A stretch of 64,000 nucleotides of DNA, taken from assembly GCA_013407085.1 (NCBI GenBank), contig JACCGJ010001899.1, forward strand, positions 124,001 to 188,000, read 5' to 3'. The DNA is from Atriophallophorus winterbourni (taxonomy: Eukaryota > Platyhelminthes > Trematoda > Plagiorchiida > Microphallidae). The number at the start of each line of letters is the position of its first letter. Position 1 is the first letter of the stretch. Shown one piece after another: positions 36,578 through 47,339 of this stretch. The notes below the pieces were generated by a model that was given only the letters and a program-made list of their open reading frames with translations, ran no database searches and was not told the DNA's origin. Made by a program: the position numbers and the translations under genes.

Positions 36578-36812
36578 TCATTCGGATAGAAGTTTTTTTA
36601 ACCCAAATAAATCAAATCCCATTCTCAAATTAAGCATCGAATGAATGAACTTTCTCTTATGCATATTTAAATGTTTTGTATAATTTGTAGGAGCTCCGAA
36701 AACAGTTGATTCATATATTCGCTGGAATTCGCAATTCAAGTTTCTGTTCTGAAGCTCCACGAATATCCTGTTAGCTCGGTTTGCGGCACACCATTTTCTC
36801 ATGAGATTTTCT
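36578..36812 (-). CDS. Possible exon, unknown
   Basis: A minus-strand open segment after the acceptor CTCTTTCACAACAAATGTAG. It begins with two bases completing a codon and is open to TGA at 36,578-36,580. The encoded part starts NLMRKWCAANRANRIFVEL. No good donor is seen, so it would be a last exon if real. Orientation agrees with the exons at 21-30 kb. Confidence 0.25.
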
Positions 36813-37418
36813 ACATTTGTTGTGAAAGAGATCACTTATTAAAGAAAAACACAATTTCTAGCCGTGTGGTCGCATTTCGTGCTCCGGCGATATCTCTAGC
36901 GGGCGAATTTGGGTTGTACACGGATTGTCATATTGAAATAAGTGAACTCGAAATGATAGTTTTGAGTGAAACATGATCAATCGAGCTCAAATTGACAATG
37001 CTGCAGTCTGCTAATTTACCGAAAGCGTGAAGTATGATAAAAGTTTGGTATCGCGGGTCCCTTAGTAACACAAAACATAAGCGCGACATGTTTTCAATTT
37101 TAAATTGCCATCCTTATGTTGGGGAATATATGTGTTGTGAATTCCGTATGAAATATTACAATAGAGTTTATTCCGTCAACCTTGAAAGATAATGCCTTTG
37201 TGGCGATAAATATATCAGATATTTCGTGTTTTGGGTTGTTTAACCTGCAGTGAGATTGACAGTCAATGGTATACTTCGACCAAAAAGTGTGTTCACAATT
37301 TATTCAAACAGTTAGATAACATTTCTAACTTGAATCTGATGCGTTGGGATTATGTGCAGCTAATTGCAAAAAATGTGCAGAGTATTTTGAATTTCATGAG
37401 AATTGTTTTCATGAAATT

Positions 37419-38299
37419 GCTACTAAAAATCAGAGATGCAAATGTTGGAAATATGTTCCACACAAAAGGACCAATTTCGATTTCGTAATAAATTGATCAA
37501 GCAGGTAAAGGACATGTTTGCACAGGTTTGATTTTTCGCCAAATAATTCAACATTTGTGGGTTTCCCAACTACAGGCCAAACTAGGTCAATCACGTTAAA
37601 AAATACTTTGTTATATCATTTCTTTTACAGTCATTGTTTCGTTCACAAAGTAAGAAAAGATATACCGTGTTTTATTATCAAAGGTTTAGAATAATTCTCA
37701 TAAATTCAATAGAAACCAGCTCCGATGGTGTAAATCTAAACTCATCCAAACCTTGCTTGTCTTATTTTCGCATACAAGATAGACTAATTCACATCACACA
37801 TAATTATAAACTTTCCGAATGAATCTCTGCGTCACTGTATAAATATCCGGCTCAGTAAACATTTTATATTACGAGTAGCACCAACGGGCAAATAATCGTT
37901 TAAAAATGGACATCTTTATTTCATAATAAAATAAATTGCACTTATGTTCAGACCTCTTTATTGAATTGGATTAAATATGCATCACTTTTAGAAAAACACA
38001 TGCAATGTATCTGGATAAGGCAAATTCCATGTTAGATCAAATAATAAATACACAGCTCATATGGGAAAAATTGTTTGCGTGTGAGAACTGTCAGATAAAT
38101 GTACAATGTTTAAATTTTGTGACATTTTTCAATATGTTTCTAAATTAATGGTCTGCTTAGTGACCTCACCGGATTTTATTTTGTATTCATCTGCAAAAAA
38201 TATATATTGTATTGTCATTCGTTTGAGTCATAAATTTCAATCGTAAAAAATTAATAAAAATTGGATGGATAATTTAATTGATCAATAATTATGGACATA
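37419..38299 (+). repeat. Interspersed repeat R1, copy b
   Basis: Same orientation and length as R1 copy a (2240-3121), with scattered substitutions and small indels. Here it is not joined to a LINE-R at its left end, so copy a's junction with LINE-R is not part of R1 itself. The sequence just left of it contains TTTCATGAGAATTGTTTTC and similar AT-rich DNA. Confidence 0.8.
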
Positions 38300-38636
38300 T
38301 ATTGTGGTTATTACCCAAGAAATAATAAAATAATAATCTAAATGAAAACGGTGTTCTACAAGCAAATATGAATAGGTTTGCCAAATATAAACTGAAGGGG
38401 ATAAAACGCAAGGCATTGCTTATTTGTATAAAACACATTATTAGATTCTGAATTTCCTTTTGTTGAAATCTATTTCACAATTTGAAAAGTGCCTCTCTTA
38501 GTTGGAAAACACTGGGGTGCCATACATTGCAAAGTCGTTAGTTTTCAATAAATAAAACCGCTCACCATATTTGAAAGCAACTAATGGTGGAAAATATTGA
38601 TTGTTTAATTGAATGAAAAAGTGTTGTTGAATTTAT

Positions 38637-38930
38637 TCGGTCGATGTCGACCATGCCTGCGCAACAGAATCGCATAATGATTTCATGTTACAAAGCTATT
38701 CAAATGAATAAACATTCCGATTTATGAGGAACAAACTCTCCCACAGCGATATGCATTACACGGTCTCTATGCGTTAATTGCTTGCATGCGACGTTATCTC
38801 GTTTAGCAAAAAAGAGCTGTTTCTGCTCCACAACAGCTTGCATACGACGCTTTAAACAATGCCTCCAATGTGCGTGGTCACGAGCAAATTCTTCACAACT
38901 AGCGGGGTCAAAGCTAATTTTATTGTCAAC
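38637..38930 (-). mobile_element. LINE-R 3' end fragment (5'-truncated)
   Basis: Shares TCGGTCGATGTCGACCAT with the 3' end of the large minus-strand LINE-R (57,353-57,370). It then follows its 3' tail: CCGATTT..GAGGAACAA, CTCTCCC.CAGCG, the AGAGCTGTTT patch, and so on to the region before the last coding block. The minus-strand ORF at 38,700-39,041 is partly this tail. 5'-truncated, non-coding. Confidence 0.75.
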
Positions 38931-39664
38931 ACTTAGTTCTATCATGTGAAAAACAAATGATAAAGTAATGCTCGGTTTGGGTAATTTGATACTTAGCACT
39001 AGATAACTGTTTATTGTAGCATTGTGCTGATTGACGTGCAAAACGATAGATTACGATTGGTATATCACATCATGGTCAAAATTTGCAAATATTAATAAAA
39101 TTCAGTAAATAATAAATGACAAATATTTTTTCCTGCCGTTTTCTCATTCACAATACATGATCGTTATAGAGATGCATCCACTCGTCTTGTGAAGCCAGTA
39201 AGATAAGGATTCGCATGATTCAAAAGAGTCGGTAAATATAAACATGCTTGGACATACATATAACAGTTTGAAAAAGTGTAAGTGGCCATACTGATCTAGC
39301 ACTTCTACATGCACGCTTAAGTGTATAATCCATGAGATTAAACAATTGTTAAAAAACATCATGCATTTCCATTTCACACACGCGCATTCTTTTGTAGTGA
39401 TTTCTTGTTGCTTGCTCTCAACAGGTGTTGATGGCACCATCGGAATCAACAGACTTTGCCACTGTGAGGCAAGGCTGCCATTTGTAGCCCGATGTGTCCC
39501 GTCTACAATCATATGTTAAAAGATTTACTACCTGGACGAGTTTCTTAGGATTAGCGATGAGGTACTGTGAAACAGAATACTTGTTGTTTCTCCCTTGTAA
39601 TATATTCACCTCGATCTCTTCTTGACGATTTGTCTGATTCGAAATCCAAAAAACGGCTTTCTTT
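38931..39664. other. No gene; partial R2 copy at 39,388-39,540
   Basis: Contains a third, partial copy of an internal R2 segment (39,388-39,540: TTGCTTG..CTCAACAGGTGT and GGCTGCCATTTGTAGCCCGA). It is in the same orientation as the fuller R2 copies at 39,970 and 44,570. ORFs overlapping it are repeat-derived. Confidence 0.5.
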
Positions 39665-40498
39665 TTAAAAAAAGGATTGCTACATCCAATTTGATGGAAT
39701 AATTAATAATTTCCGTATAATTCAAATAGATCAAAAACTAATTTCAAGATTGAACAATCTTCGGATAAACAACAACGCAAATGTTAAACTTAATCTGTTA
39801 GTCAACCAACACTTATTTCTATATTTCACATGCGCCGATTGCCACAATGCATTTTATTTTCACAATGGACAATTTAGCCAGAAACTATGATTGATTAGGA
39901 AATGTATACCGGTTAAACAATCCCTACTGTAATGTTTGCGTCCTTGTACGAAAGAAAGTTTAATTGTTAGAAGGACAAAAATATTCTTTTGGAGTGGTTT
40001 CCTGTTGCTTGCGCCCAACAGGTGTGGATGGCACGATCGTAATCAACAGACATTGACACTGTAGGGTAAGGCTGCCATTTGTAGCTCGATGTGTCCCGTC
40101 TACATTCATATGTTAATAGATTTAATACATGGGCTTTAAAACAAATCTCATTCATTCCCATCACAAACACCTTGCATGTTTTTCCATGGCATGCGCTGAT
40201 CAGATGGAGACAACACGGTCAGGATACTCATTCATATAGCGTAAAACAGTTGAGCATAATTTGAGTAAAATTTAGCGATTCATACTAAGTTATAATTTAT
40301 ATTAAATTACCGCAATAAATATGTGAAGTTTTATAGGATTAACAAATATATCATCGATATACCACGATCAAATATAACCTGTGTATTTGATTCGTGAATT
40401 GCAATGTCATATAAAATAAGCGGAGGAAATTACTTTTTGTTTGTTTTTGTGGCATTTCATTTGACGACGTTGAGGCTGGAAACAAATATAAACAAAAC
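39665..40498 (+). repeat. Repeat block R2, copy a
   Basis: About 830 bp closely related to 44,262-45,105. Shared landmarks are GCTACATCCAATTTGATG, CAAGATTGAACAATCTTCGG, TGCGCCGATTGCCACA, TCCCTACTGTAATGTTTGCG and GGCTGCCATTTGTAGC. It runs into a TA microsatellite. No coding function was recognised. Confidence 0.85.
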
Positions 40499-40500
40499 AA

Positions 40501-40557
<57 letters not shown>
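40499..40557. repeat. (TA)n microsatellite between R2a and R3a
   Basis: About 59 bp of near-pure TA, marking the R2/R3 junction as in the other copies. Confidence 0.9.
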
Positions 40558-40558
<1 letters not shown>

Positions 40559-41590
40559 TATATACACCCGCTGAAAGGTTCTTATCAAATAAGTAAAATT
40601 GATTTGAACACGTCATTTTATGAATTGGTATTGTCATGTTTCTAAAAGTGTTAATTTATCGTATCCGATCACTCAGAACAAAAAGATTTCAACAATACCC
40701 GAACACATTTCCACTTGAGCCGCAGATCCAAGAAATTAACTCTTGAAGCTTTGAAATAATTTATTGAAATTAACTCTCGACCAAGCTACCGGAACCTGGT
40801 CGTTTTCATAAACTAGATTGAAGGCACACAAAATTTCATTAGCAATGAAGAACAGTTTCTTGAAGCTTTCAACATTGAAATAATTGGATATAACTCATGG
40901 CATTCCATAATGATTGCACATTGTTTGCTTCCGAAACCGCATGAACGATGTACATATTCATATTGACGTAAGATGTTTCTTTTCGCCGATGATTTCAAAC
41001 ATGGAGTCGACTTAGCAGCATTGTGTTTTACTGCATGCAACCTGAATGCATTGCACAAACGGGCTTCTCAAAATGATCTTCTGCTGATGTTTACATTTTC
41101 TAGGATTATAAAGGTTTGCTACCAACAGGGATGTTTGCATTTTACTAGCTTGATAAACAATGCCAATCTTGTACCACTGAAGAAAAAAATATGTATTTAA
41201 TTTGTGGTAGATTCGAAAACGCTTCTAAATTCGCTGCGTCTTCTAGACATGTTACAGCGAAGACCTGGACGGTTTTTAGAGAAGCATTAACTAGAATAAT
41301 GAAAAACATTCACCTTGTTTTGATTTGATCTCCTCAAGCATGAAAACAATGGCCTCAAAAATATGTTGTTATTTACTGTTTATATGAGCTACAGTTTAAT
41401 TTCGGAGAAGGCGTTTTTGAATATAGTATGTCTTGATGGTATTAGACTACTGGGTCAAACAAATTTCACATAGTAATATGTGGGATAATGTTATCCTCAC
41501 AAGCAAGGTGTTTGTGAAAACGTTTTTAACACCAGGTAATTTATATCGTATACTATATGTATTAAAACCTACATACGTAATAGAAAATGC
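40558..41590 (+). repeat. Repeat block R3, copy a (CR1-like relic)
   Basis: Aligns with 54,040-54,930 and, in its second part, with 42,668-43,140. Around 40,973-41,090 the plus strand reads FLFADDFKHGVDLAAL..NLNALHKRASQNDLLL, resembling the FADD block and following helix of a CR1 reverse transcriptase. The block is therefore probably a decayed LINE. It ends at GAAAATGCATG, where the hammerhead-bearing tandem repeat begins. Confidence 0.7.
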
Positions 41591-42493
41591 ATGAGTGATG
41601 TTTCGCTTACATCCCTAGAAATTAAACTGCACTGCTGGTTACCGGCTGTTTGCCGTCATTAGGAGGAGAGAGTAAGATAAGGATCAGTGAGCCTTGAAAC
41701 AGTAGATAAATGGTAAACAACTGTATACTTGAATAACACTGTTGCATATGGTTCGTACAACGACCAACGATGTTCAAACACAGAATCACATAGTGATTCG
41801 TGGTAAAGCACTTATTGCGCTAATGAATTAGCAAAGTGGGGTGTTGCTTAACATCCCTCGAAAATACACTGCACTGCCGGTTTTCTTGCTCCTTCCCGTC
41901 ATCAAGTGGAGAAATTGAATTAGGTTCATTGAAACTTGAAGCAGTAAATAAATCGTAAACAAGCGGATACGTTAATGCCTCTGTTGCATATGGTTCGTAC
42001 AAGGAAGTACGATGTTAAAACACAGAATCACATAGTGATTTGCGCTGAAGCACTCAAGACGCTTATTTTTGACCAAATTGATGTGTTGCTCACAGCCCAC
42101 AAATTGACACTGCACTACCGGTTTCTGTCTGTTTTCAGTCGTCAAGTGGAGACAATAAGTTTAGGTTCACAGAGCCTCGAAACAGTGAATAAATGGTAAA
42201 CAAGTGTTTTGTTGAATGCCACTGTTGCATAGGGTTCGCACAACGAAAGACGATGTTCGAACACATAATCACAAAATGCTTTGTGCTCAAGCAATCAAGG
42301 CGCTTATGGATGACTTAAGTGATGTGTCGCTCACATCCAGCCAAATTACACTTAACTACCGATTTATGGCTGTTTGCGGTCATCAGGTGAAGACAGTAAG
42401 ATGAGGTTCAGTAAGCCTTGAAATAGTGGATAAACGGTAAACAAGTGTATACTGGAATGCCACTGTTGTATCTGGTTCGTACAACGAACGACG
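41591..42493 (-). repeat. Tandem array 1 of ~241-bp hammerhead-bearing units
   Basis: Nearly four units. The landmark GATGTT recurs at 41,769, 42,011, 42,252 and 42,493, a period of 241-242 bp. On the minus strand each unit has a hammerhead-like core near 41,645, 41,890, 42,130 and 42,370. The pattern is CTGATGA, CGGC-AAACA-GCCG (stem II), GAAA, then CCGGTA. Single substitutions break each one: CTAATGA and GTAA in unit 1, TTGATGA in 2, TTGACGA in 3, TAAA in 4. The plus strand of each unit opens short related ORFs beginning MPLLH; these follow from the repetition. The array is an old satellite or retrozyme family. Confidence 0.75.
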
Positions 42494-42667
42494 ATGTTCA
42501 TTTATATATATAGATAGATATATATATAGATATATATATATATATATATCTATATATATATATATAGTAGCTATATATATATCTCTTATAAATATCTTCT
42601 AGATTATATATATATCTCTATTCTCTCTCCTCTCTCATCTCTATCTCGATCTATCTATCTCTATATA
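42494..42667. repeat. TA/CT-rich low-complexity block
   Basis: Imperfect TATATA, TAGATA and CTCTCT runs between tandem array 1 and R3 copy b. Confidence 0.85.
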
Positions 42668-43700
42668 TGCAAATGCTAAAATGATACAGGTTGGATAAAA
42701 TCATGAATGTTCACACATTTGCTAGCATTAAGAACAATATCAAGGTTGTATATCTAAAGAACAAATCTTAGGTATTACGTTTGTCGTAGATTTGAAAACG
42801 CTATACAATTTGCTGAGTATTCTAGACATGTTACGACGATGTCCTGACCGGCTTTTAGGGAAGCATTTACTCGAATAATGGGAATCAATACACGCACATT
42901 GTCCTTGATCTGCTCACGCCTGGAAACATTTGCCTCACAAAATATGTTGCTATTTACTGTTGCTATAATCTACAGTTCGAGGTTGTCGGTTATTTCTTAA
43001 ATATAATATACGTTGAGCGGTGTAGTCTTTTGAGCCGAGGAACTTCAACACAGAAATACGTATGACACGCTCATCCTCACAGACATATTTTATTTCGTCT
43101 CCCATATTTAATCGGACCAGCATGCATACTAGAATACACTTAAAAATGAATAATCCGACGTGTTAAATTCACTGTTGGACTTTAGACATTGGACGTTACT
43201 TCTTAGAAATTGGGAAGATATAAACACAACCACATAATTATGTGAAAAATTGCAAAAACAATTGTCTTTTCAACTGTTAGTTTTGCATTTTCGATCGGTA
43301 AGCTTTAAGGAAATTTACAGTGTAGTGCTCTCAAAATCAAACGGAAATACTACCAAACTTGTTCATAGCAGCATTGTTAATGAACGCGAAACTTCACAGC
43401 TAAGCTCCGGATCCAAACCGCATATGAGGAAATTAAGATACATTGAAAGGGAAAACAAAATCATATTCACTAACCTTGCATTCCTTGGGCGGCTATAAAA
43501 TTGATCGAAGAACTCGGAATGATGTTTATTACCAATAAAAATTGCTTAAAGTTAGTAATCTAATACAACCGAACAGTGTAAATATTAATGAGAAATGTTA
43601 ATACATTAAACGTAAACTTAACTATATGTAGGATAAACTAAACATTGTTCTTCGAAGTAACAAGTTTGTTATCTAGGCTTCTGACGCTGGAAACTCTCGA
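42668..43700 (+). repeat. Repeat block R3, copy b (distal part)
   Basis: Aligns with 54,430-55,500, e.g. GGTTGGATAAAATCA, GGAAGCATTTACTCGAATAATGG and AATTGTCTTTTCAAC-like blocks. The ORF at 43,250-43,498 is a frame through this repeat, and its counterpart at 55.05-55.3 kb is not open, so it is not a gene. The upstream half of R3 is missing here. Confidence 0.75.
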
Positions 43701-43755
43701 AAACCTCAAAAGTTAGCAGCTTGTGAGAAAGGAATATCTTTAAGTGGAATGATCA

Positions 43756-43765
43756 ATTAAACCAG
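43756..43765 (+). repeat. 10-bp target-site duplication, left copy
   Basis: ATTAAACCAG, repeated exactly at 44,062-44,071 on the other side of the 296-bp insertion. Confidence 0.85.
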
Positions 43766-44061
43766 CTACTTATAAAGTAGCGAGTAGACGCGAACTTCAG
43801 TTCACTTTACGCCATCCGTCTACACAAATACTAGTTCGAAACGCGAAGAGTCCAGCGGATACGCATAGCTGATGAGAGGCAAAAACCTCGAAACCGGTCC
43901 TGTGCTTCGGTGAGATTTTAGCGTTTCGGAATGGTATTCCACTTTGAACTATCCAGGGGTTGTAATAACCCTCGCGGCAATACGCCGTTGGATCAGTTGG
44001 GACTTAGTTTAGTCCATTCAGCTGCTTATAAAGTAGCGAGTAGACGCGAACTTCAGTTCAC
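43766..44061 (+). mobile_element. Retrozyme-like element with type I hammerhead ribozyme
   Basis: A 296-bp insertion bounded by a perfect 10-bp target duplication. It starts and ends with the same 40-bp sequence (43,766-43,805 and 44,022-44,061, one mismatch), so it is 1.16 units of a 256-bp monomer. One complete hammerhead ribozyme lies inside. No ORF is present. This is the layout described for animal retrozymes: small non-coding retroelements made from self-cleaved, circularised RNA and inserted as slightly more than one monomer, presumably by enzymes of Penelope-like or LINE elements. It lies in R3/R2-rich DNA, between R3b and R2b. It is unrelated in sequence to the 241-bp units nearby. 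Confidence 0.85.
43835..43930 (+). ncRNA. Type I hammerhead ribozyme
   Basis: All core elements are intact on the plus strand: CTGATGA (43,869-43,875), stem II GAGG/CCTC (43,876-43,879 with 43,886-43,889) with a CAAAAA loop, GAAA (43,890-43,893), and cleavage triplet GTC ending at 43,899. Stem I has an inner helix, GCATAG (43,863-43,868) with CTGTGC (43,900-43,905), including one G-U pair. It also has an outer helix, CGAAACGC (43,837-43,844) with GCGTTTCG (43,921-43,928), separated by an internal loop like those that contact loop II. Stem III is only the palindrome ACCGGT, with no loop, so a dimer is likely needed. Cleavage is predicted between 43,899 and 43,900. Confidence 0.85.
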
Positions 44062-44071
44062 ATTAAACCAG
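44062..44071 (+). repeat. 10-bp target-site duplication, right copy
   Basis: ATTAAACCAG, identical to 43,756-43,765. Confidence 0.85.
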
Positions 44072-44261
44072 ATATATGTTTATCGGAAACTCTGATTCAA
44101 ATCACAATCATTTCTGAAACAACTGCAGTCATCAGACACACATTTGAAGCATAATAGCGAAAAAGACCGTAAATGATGTAACGATCATACGTTGTCGAAT
44201 TCACGACTTTGAACTTTAAATCTACAGACATATATTATTGCATTGGGAAATATTTAATGGC

Positions 44262-45105
44262 TACATCCAATTTGATGAAATAATTAATAATGTCCGTATA
44301 CTTCAGATAGATCAAAAACTAATTTCAAGATTGAACAATCTTCGGTTCAACCACAACGCAAAATTTAAACTTAATCAGTTAGTCAATCAACACTAATTTC
44401 TATATTTCACTTGCGCCGATTGCCACAGTGCATTTTATTTTCCCAATAGACAATTTAGCCTGAAAGCATGATTGATAAGGAAATGTACAGCGGTTGAACA
44501 ATCCCTACTGTAATGTTTGCGTCCTTGTACCAAAGAAAGTTTAATTGTTACAAGGACAAAAATATTCTTTTGTAGTGGTTTCTTGCTGCTTGCGCTCAAC
44601 AGGTGTGGACGGCACGATCGTAATCAACAGACATTGTCACTGTAGGGTAAGGCTGCCATTTGTAGCCCAATGTGTCCCGTCTACAATGATATGTTAATAG
44701 ATTTAATACGTGAGCTTTAAAACGAATTTCATTTATTTCCATCATGAACACACACCTTTAATGATTTTCTAGTGCATGGGATCACAGATGGAGACAACAC
44801 GGTCAGGATCCTTATTCATATAACGTAAAACAGTTGAGTAATTTGAGTAAAATTTAGCGATTCATACTAAGTTATAACTTATATTACATTAGCGCATAAA
44901 GATAGGAAGTGTCATAGGTTCATCAAATATATCATCGAAATACTACGATCAAATATAACCTGTGTATTCCATTCGTCAATTTCAATGTCCTCTGAAAGTA
45001 GCGGAGAAAATTACCTTGGGCTATTCTTGGCATTTTATAAGGCGTTGTTGAGGCTGTAAACAAATATAAGTAGCTTCAATAAATCACCGCTTAAAATATA
45101 TGAAC
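44262..45105 (+). repeat. Repeat block R2, copy b
   Basis: Second long copy of R2 (see 39,665-40,498), same orientation, with scattered substitutions. Like copy a it is followed directly by a long TA microsatellite. Confidence 0.85.
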
Positions 45106-45163
<58 letters not shown>

Positions 45164-45180
45164 TATATATATATATATTT
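45106..45180. repeat. (TA)n microsatellite between R2b and an R3 remnant
   Basis: About 75 bp of TA, interrupted once near 45,161. Confidence 0.9.
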
Positions 45181-45305
45181 TTCACAGAAAAGTATGTGGG
45201 ATAATTTTATCTTCACATACAAGGTGTTTCCGGGAACATTTTTAACACCAGGTAATATATATCGTATACTATATGTATTTATACCTGCATACGTAATGGA
45301 AAATG
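45181..45305 (+). repeat. R3 remnant (copy c)
   Basis: Matches the last 125 bp of R3 copy a (41,465-41,590), including TTTTTAACACCAGGTAAT and ATATCGTATACTATATGTAT. It ends at the same GAAAATGCATG junction with the tandem repeat. Confidence 0.8.
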
Positions 45306-45680
45306 CATGATTTATATGTTGCTAAGATCCCCCGAAATTGCACTGCATTACTGGTTTTCGGCTGTTTGCCGTAGTCAGGTGAAAACAGTAAGATAAGGTT
45401 CAGTTATCCTTGAATCAGTGTATAAATGGTTAACAAGTGTATAATTGAATGCCACTGTTACAAAGCGTACAACGTACAACGATCGACGATGTTGAAACAC
45501 AGAATCACATAGTGATCTTTGGAGGAGCACACATGGCGCTTATGAATGACCAAAGCGACGTTTTGTTCACATACCCGAAAACAACAATTTACTACTGGTT
45601 TCTGGCTGTTTGCCGTCATCAGGTGGACACAGTAATATTAGTTTTTGTGAGAGTTGAAACAGAATTTCGGTGAATGTGAG
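45306..45680 (-). repeat. Tandem array 2 of ~241-bp hammerhead-bearing units
   Basis: About one and a half units. Minus-strand hammerhead-like cores lie near 45,365 (CTGACTA, stem II CGGC/GCCG, then AAAA) and 45,609 (intact CTGATGA and GAAA), 243 bp apart. The left boundary with R3 is the same as in array 1, so the two arrays descend from one insertion duplicated with its flank. Confidence 0.75.
45584..45632 (-). ncRNA. Hammerhead-like motif, intact core but weak stem I
   Basis: Minus strand: CTGATGA (complement of 45,616-45,622), stem II with three G-C pairs around an AAACA loop, and GAAA (complement of 45,599-45,602), followed by CCAGTA. Helices I and III have lost pairs, so self-cleavage is doubtful. 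Confidence 0.5.
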
Positions 45681-45711
45681 CAACCCCCGCACACACACAA
45701 ATATATATATA

Positions 45712-45985
45712 TATACTTCAAATAGATCAAAAACTAATCTCAAGATTGAACAATCTTCCGTTGAACCACAACGCAAATGTTAAACGTAATCAGTTAGTCA
45801 ACCAACACTAATTTCTATATTTTACTTGCGCCGATTGCCACAATGCATTTTATTTTTACAATGGACAATTTAGCAAGAAACCATGATTGATTAGGAAATG
45901 TATACTGGTTACACAATCCCTACTGTAATGTTCGCGTCCTCGTACGAAAGAAAGTTTATTAGTTACAAGGACAAGAACATTGCGA
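45712..45985 (+). repeat. Repeat block R2, copy c (partial)
   Basis: Corresponds to the first third of R2 from ACTTCAAATAGATCAAAAAC on. It is preceded by a short TA run at 45,698-45,714. It starts a third round of the R2-centred higher-order unit and stops near 45,985. Confidence 0.8.
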
Positions 45986-47339
45986 TCCGAAATATATGTT
46001 TTGTTCACTTTTTATCCTATTGTTTTCTTTTTTTGAAGGTGGCACTAGGGACTTTGGTAAAAATGGCCCAACACGGGAGTTTGTTCAAAATACACTGCGC
46101 ATTGGAATATACACAATGTATGTAACGATGGTTCATTTTGGGTGGGCGGGCAGTTGTAGTTATTCGAACCGTTTTCTGAGTTTTAGTTTCCACTATTTTC
46201 ACACGGTACAGCTTCAGCTTTTGTTTCTCGGGCAGACTTAAATCTGCTTTTTCTGACGTCACTGTACAGTGTGATATTATTTCTGAATTTGTCTATCATT
46301 ACACTTGAATGTAAAGTGAGTTTTACAGATTTGGTCGATCACCATGGTAGCTCGATGGCTGGGGTACTGAAGAAATTTGTAACGATACACTATTGCGTTG
46401 CCTCCGTTCTAGATATGTTAAGCAATTGTTTATTATTGTGTTGTTGTTTATTGGTGACCTTCACCCTAAAGGCAGCCTCTAAAACGCTCAAAAAGATTAG
46501 ACTAGTCTGGAAGCTCTCCTTAAGAAAATCGAAATATCCATTTTATTCCCAACAGTGAAATTTTGCGTAGATTCGAGTAATATACTCAATAACATCAAGT
46601 TTCATTCAATAATTTAAAAGATTGGTTTGAAAATCCATTTCAAAGTATCCTTAATTTGTTCAGTGGACGTGTTTTAACAAAATATGAGGAGCATGGGTAG
46701 CGATACAAAAGTTTTCCGAACGCATCATCGTACAGAGGTTGGACTATTGATCTAGGTAGTATCTCTGTCTATTTGAAAATAGTGACTCGCTCGATTAGTT
46801 AAATTTGATACAGATTACACTAAGCATGTTTTCGAAAATTTGTGCACGATCGATCTTATTGTAATCGGATTTTTACAGATGAACAGATGGCTTGATTTTC
46901 ATTACCATTTTGATGTTAGAGGTGTTTAGGTGAGATATAAAAATGACTATCCGTTTTATTGATGTGTATTCTTCATAAAAAGAGTGCTGCGCATAATTTA
47001 TTGGTAGACATATAACGTTGGTGTCCAATGATCTGCCGAGATGTATATGTTTGTCTGCTTGGTATTAATGATTATATTTTCCGATTTTTGTACGTGGTAC
47101 AGCTAAACCTTATGTTTACATCTTCTTCTAGACTTTCAAATGAATCCGTTAATATTTAAAAAACAGCTCTAAAATCAATACGCGATTTACGTCGAACCAG
47201 GCTAACCCTCGTTTGTTTCTTATCATTCTTCACAGATTTAGCCTGCGCTATGTATGTTATCTTCATTTAGGATCACAATCACCTTCCGGATTATTGAATT
47301 GTCAAATTTTGCGTGACACGTGTTACGCATTTGCGATAC
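45986..47339. other. No firm gene; one hydrophobic ORF
   Basis: A 95-codon plus-strand ORF (46,271-46,558) encodes a Leu/Cys-rich hydrophobic stretch (SNCLLLCCCLLVTFTLKAA) with a basic tail. It follows a palindromic TGACGTCA at about 46,254-46,261, the form of a cAMP-response element. No homology or splice support was found, so no gene is called. Confidence 0.3.

Larger units (their letters stand above)
30259..37418. other. Long stretch without a firm gene
   Basis: About 7 kb, AT-rich. Items worth noting: a plus-strand open segment at 31,225-31,459 after a good acceptor (TGTGTTTTTCATAG), ending at a TGA; a minus-strand segment at 36,578-36,812 after CTCTTTCACAACAAATGTAG, also ending at a stop; and AT microsatellites at 35,235-35,271 and 35,697-35,743. 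Either coding segment could be a terminal exon. None has a recognisable domain. Confidence 0.3.

Noticed and set aside
41591..42493. CRISPR-like array
   Set aside because: The repeats are whole 241-bp tandem units without unique spacers, and the genome is eukaryotic.
41975..45673. Three related plus-strand ORFs starting MPLLH (41,975; 42,216; 45,449) that look like a small protein family
   Set aside because: They are the same part of successive 241-bp tandem units. The unit length is not a multiple of three, other units are not open, and the strand is opposite to the ribozyme.
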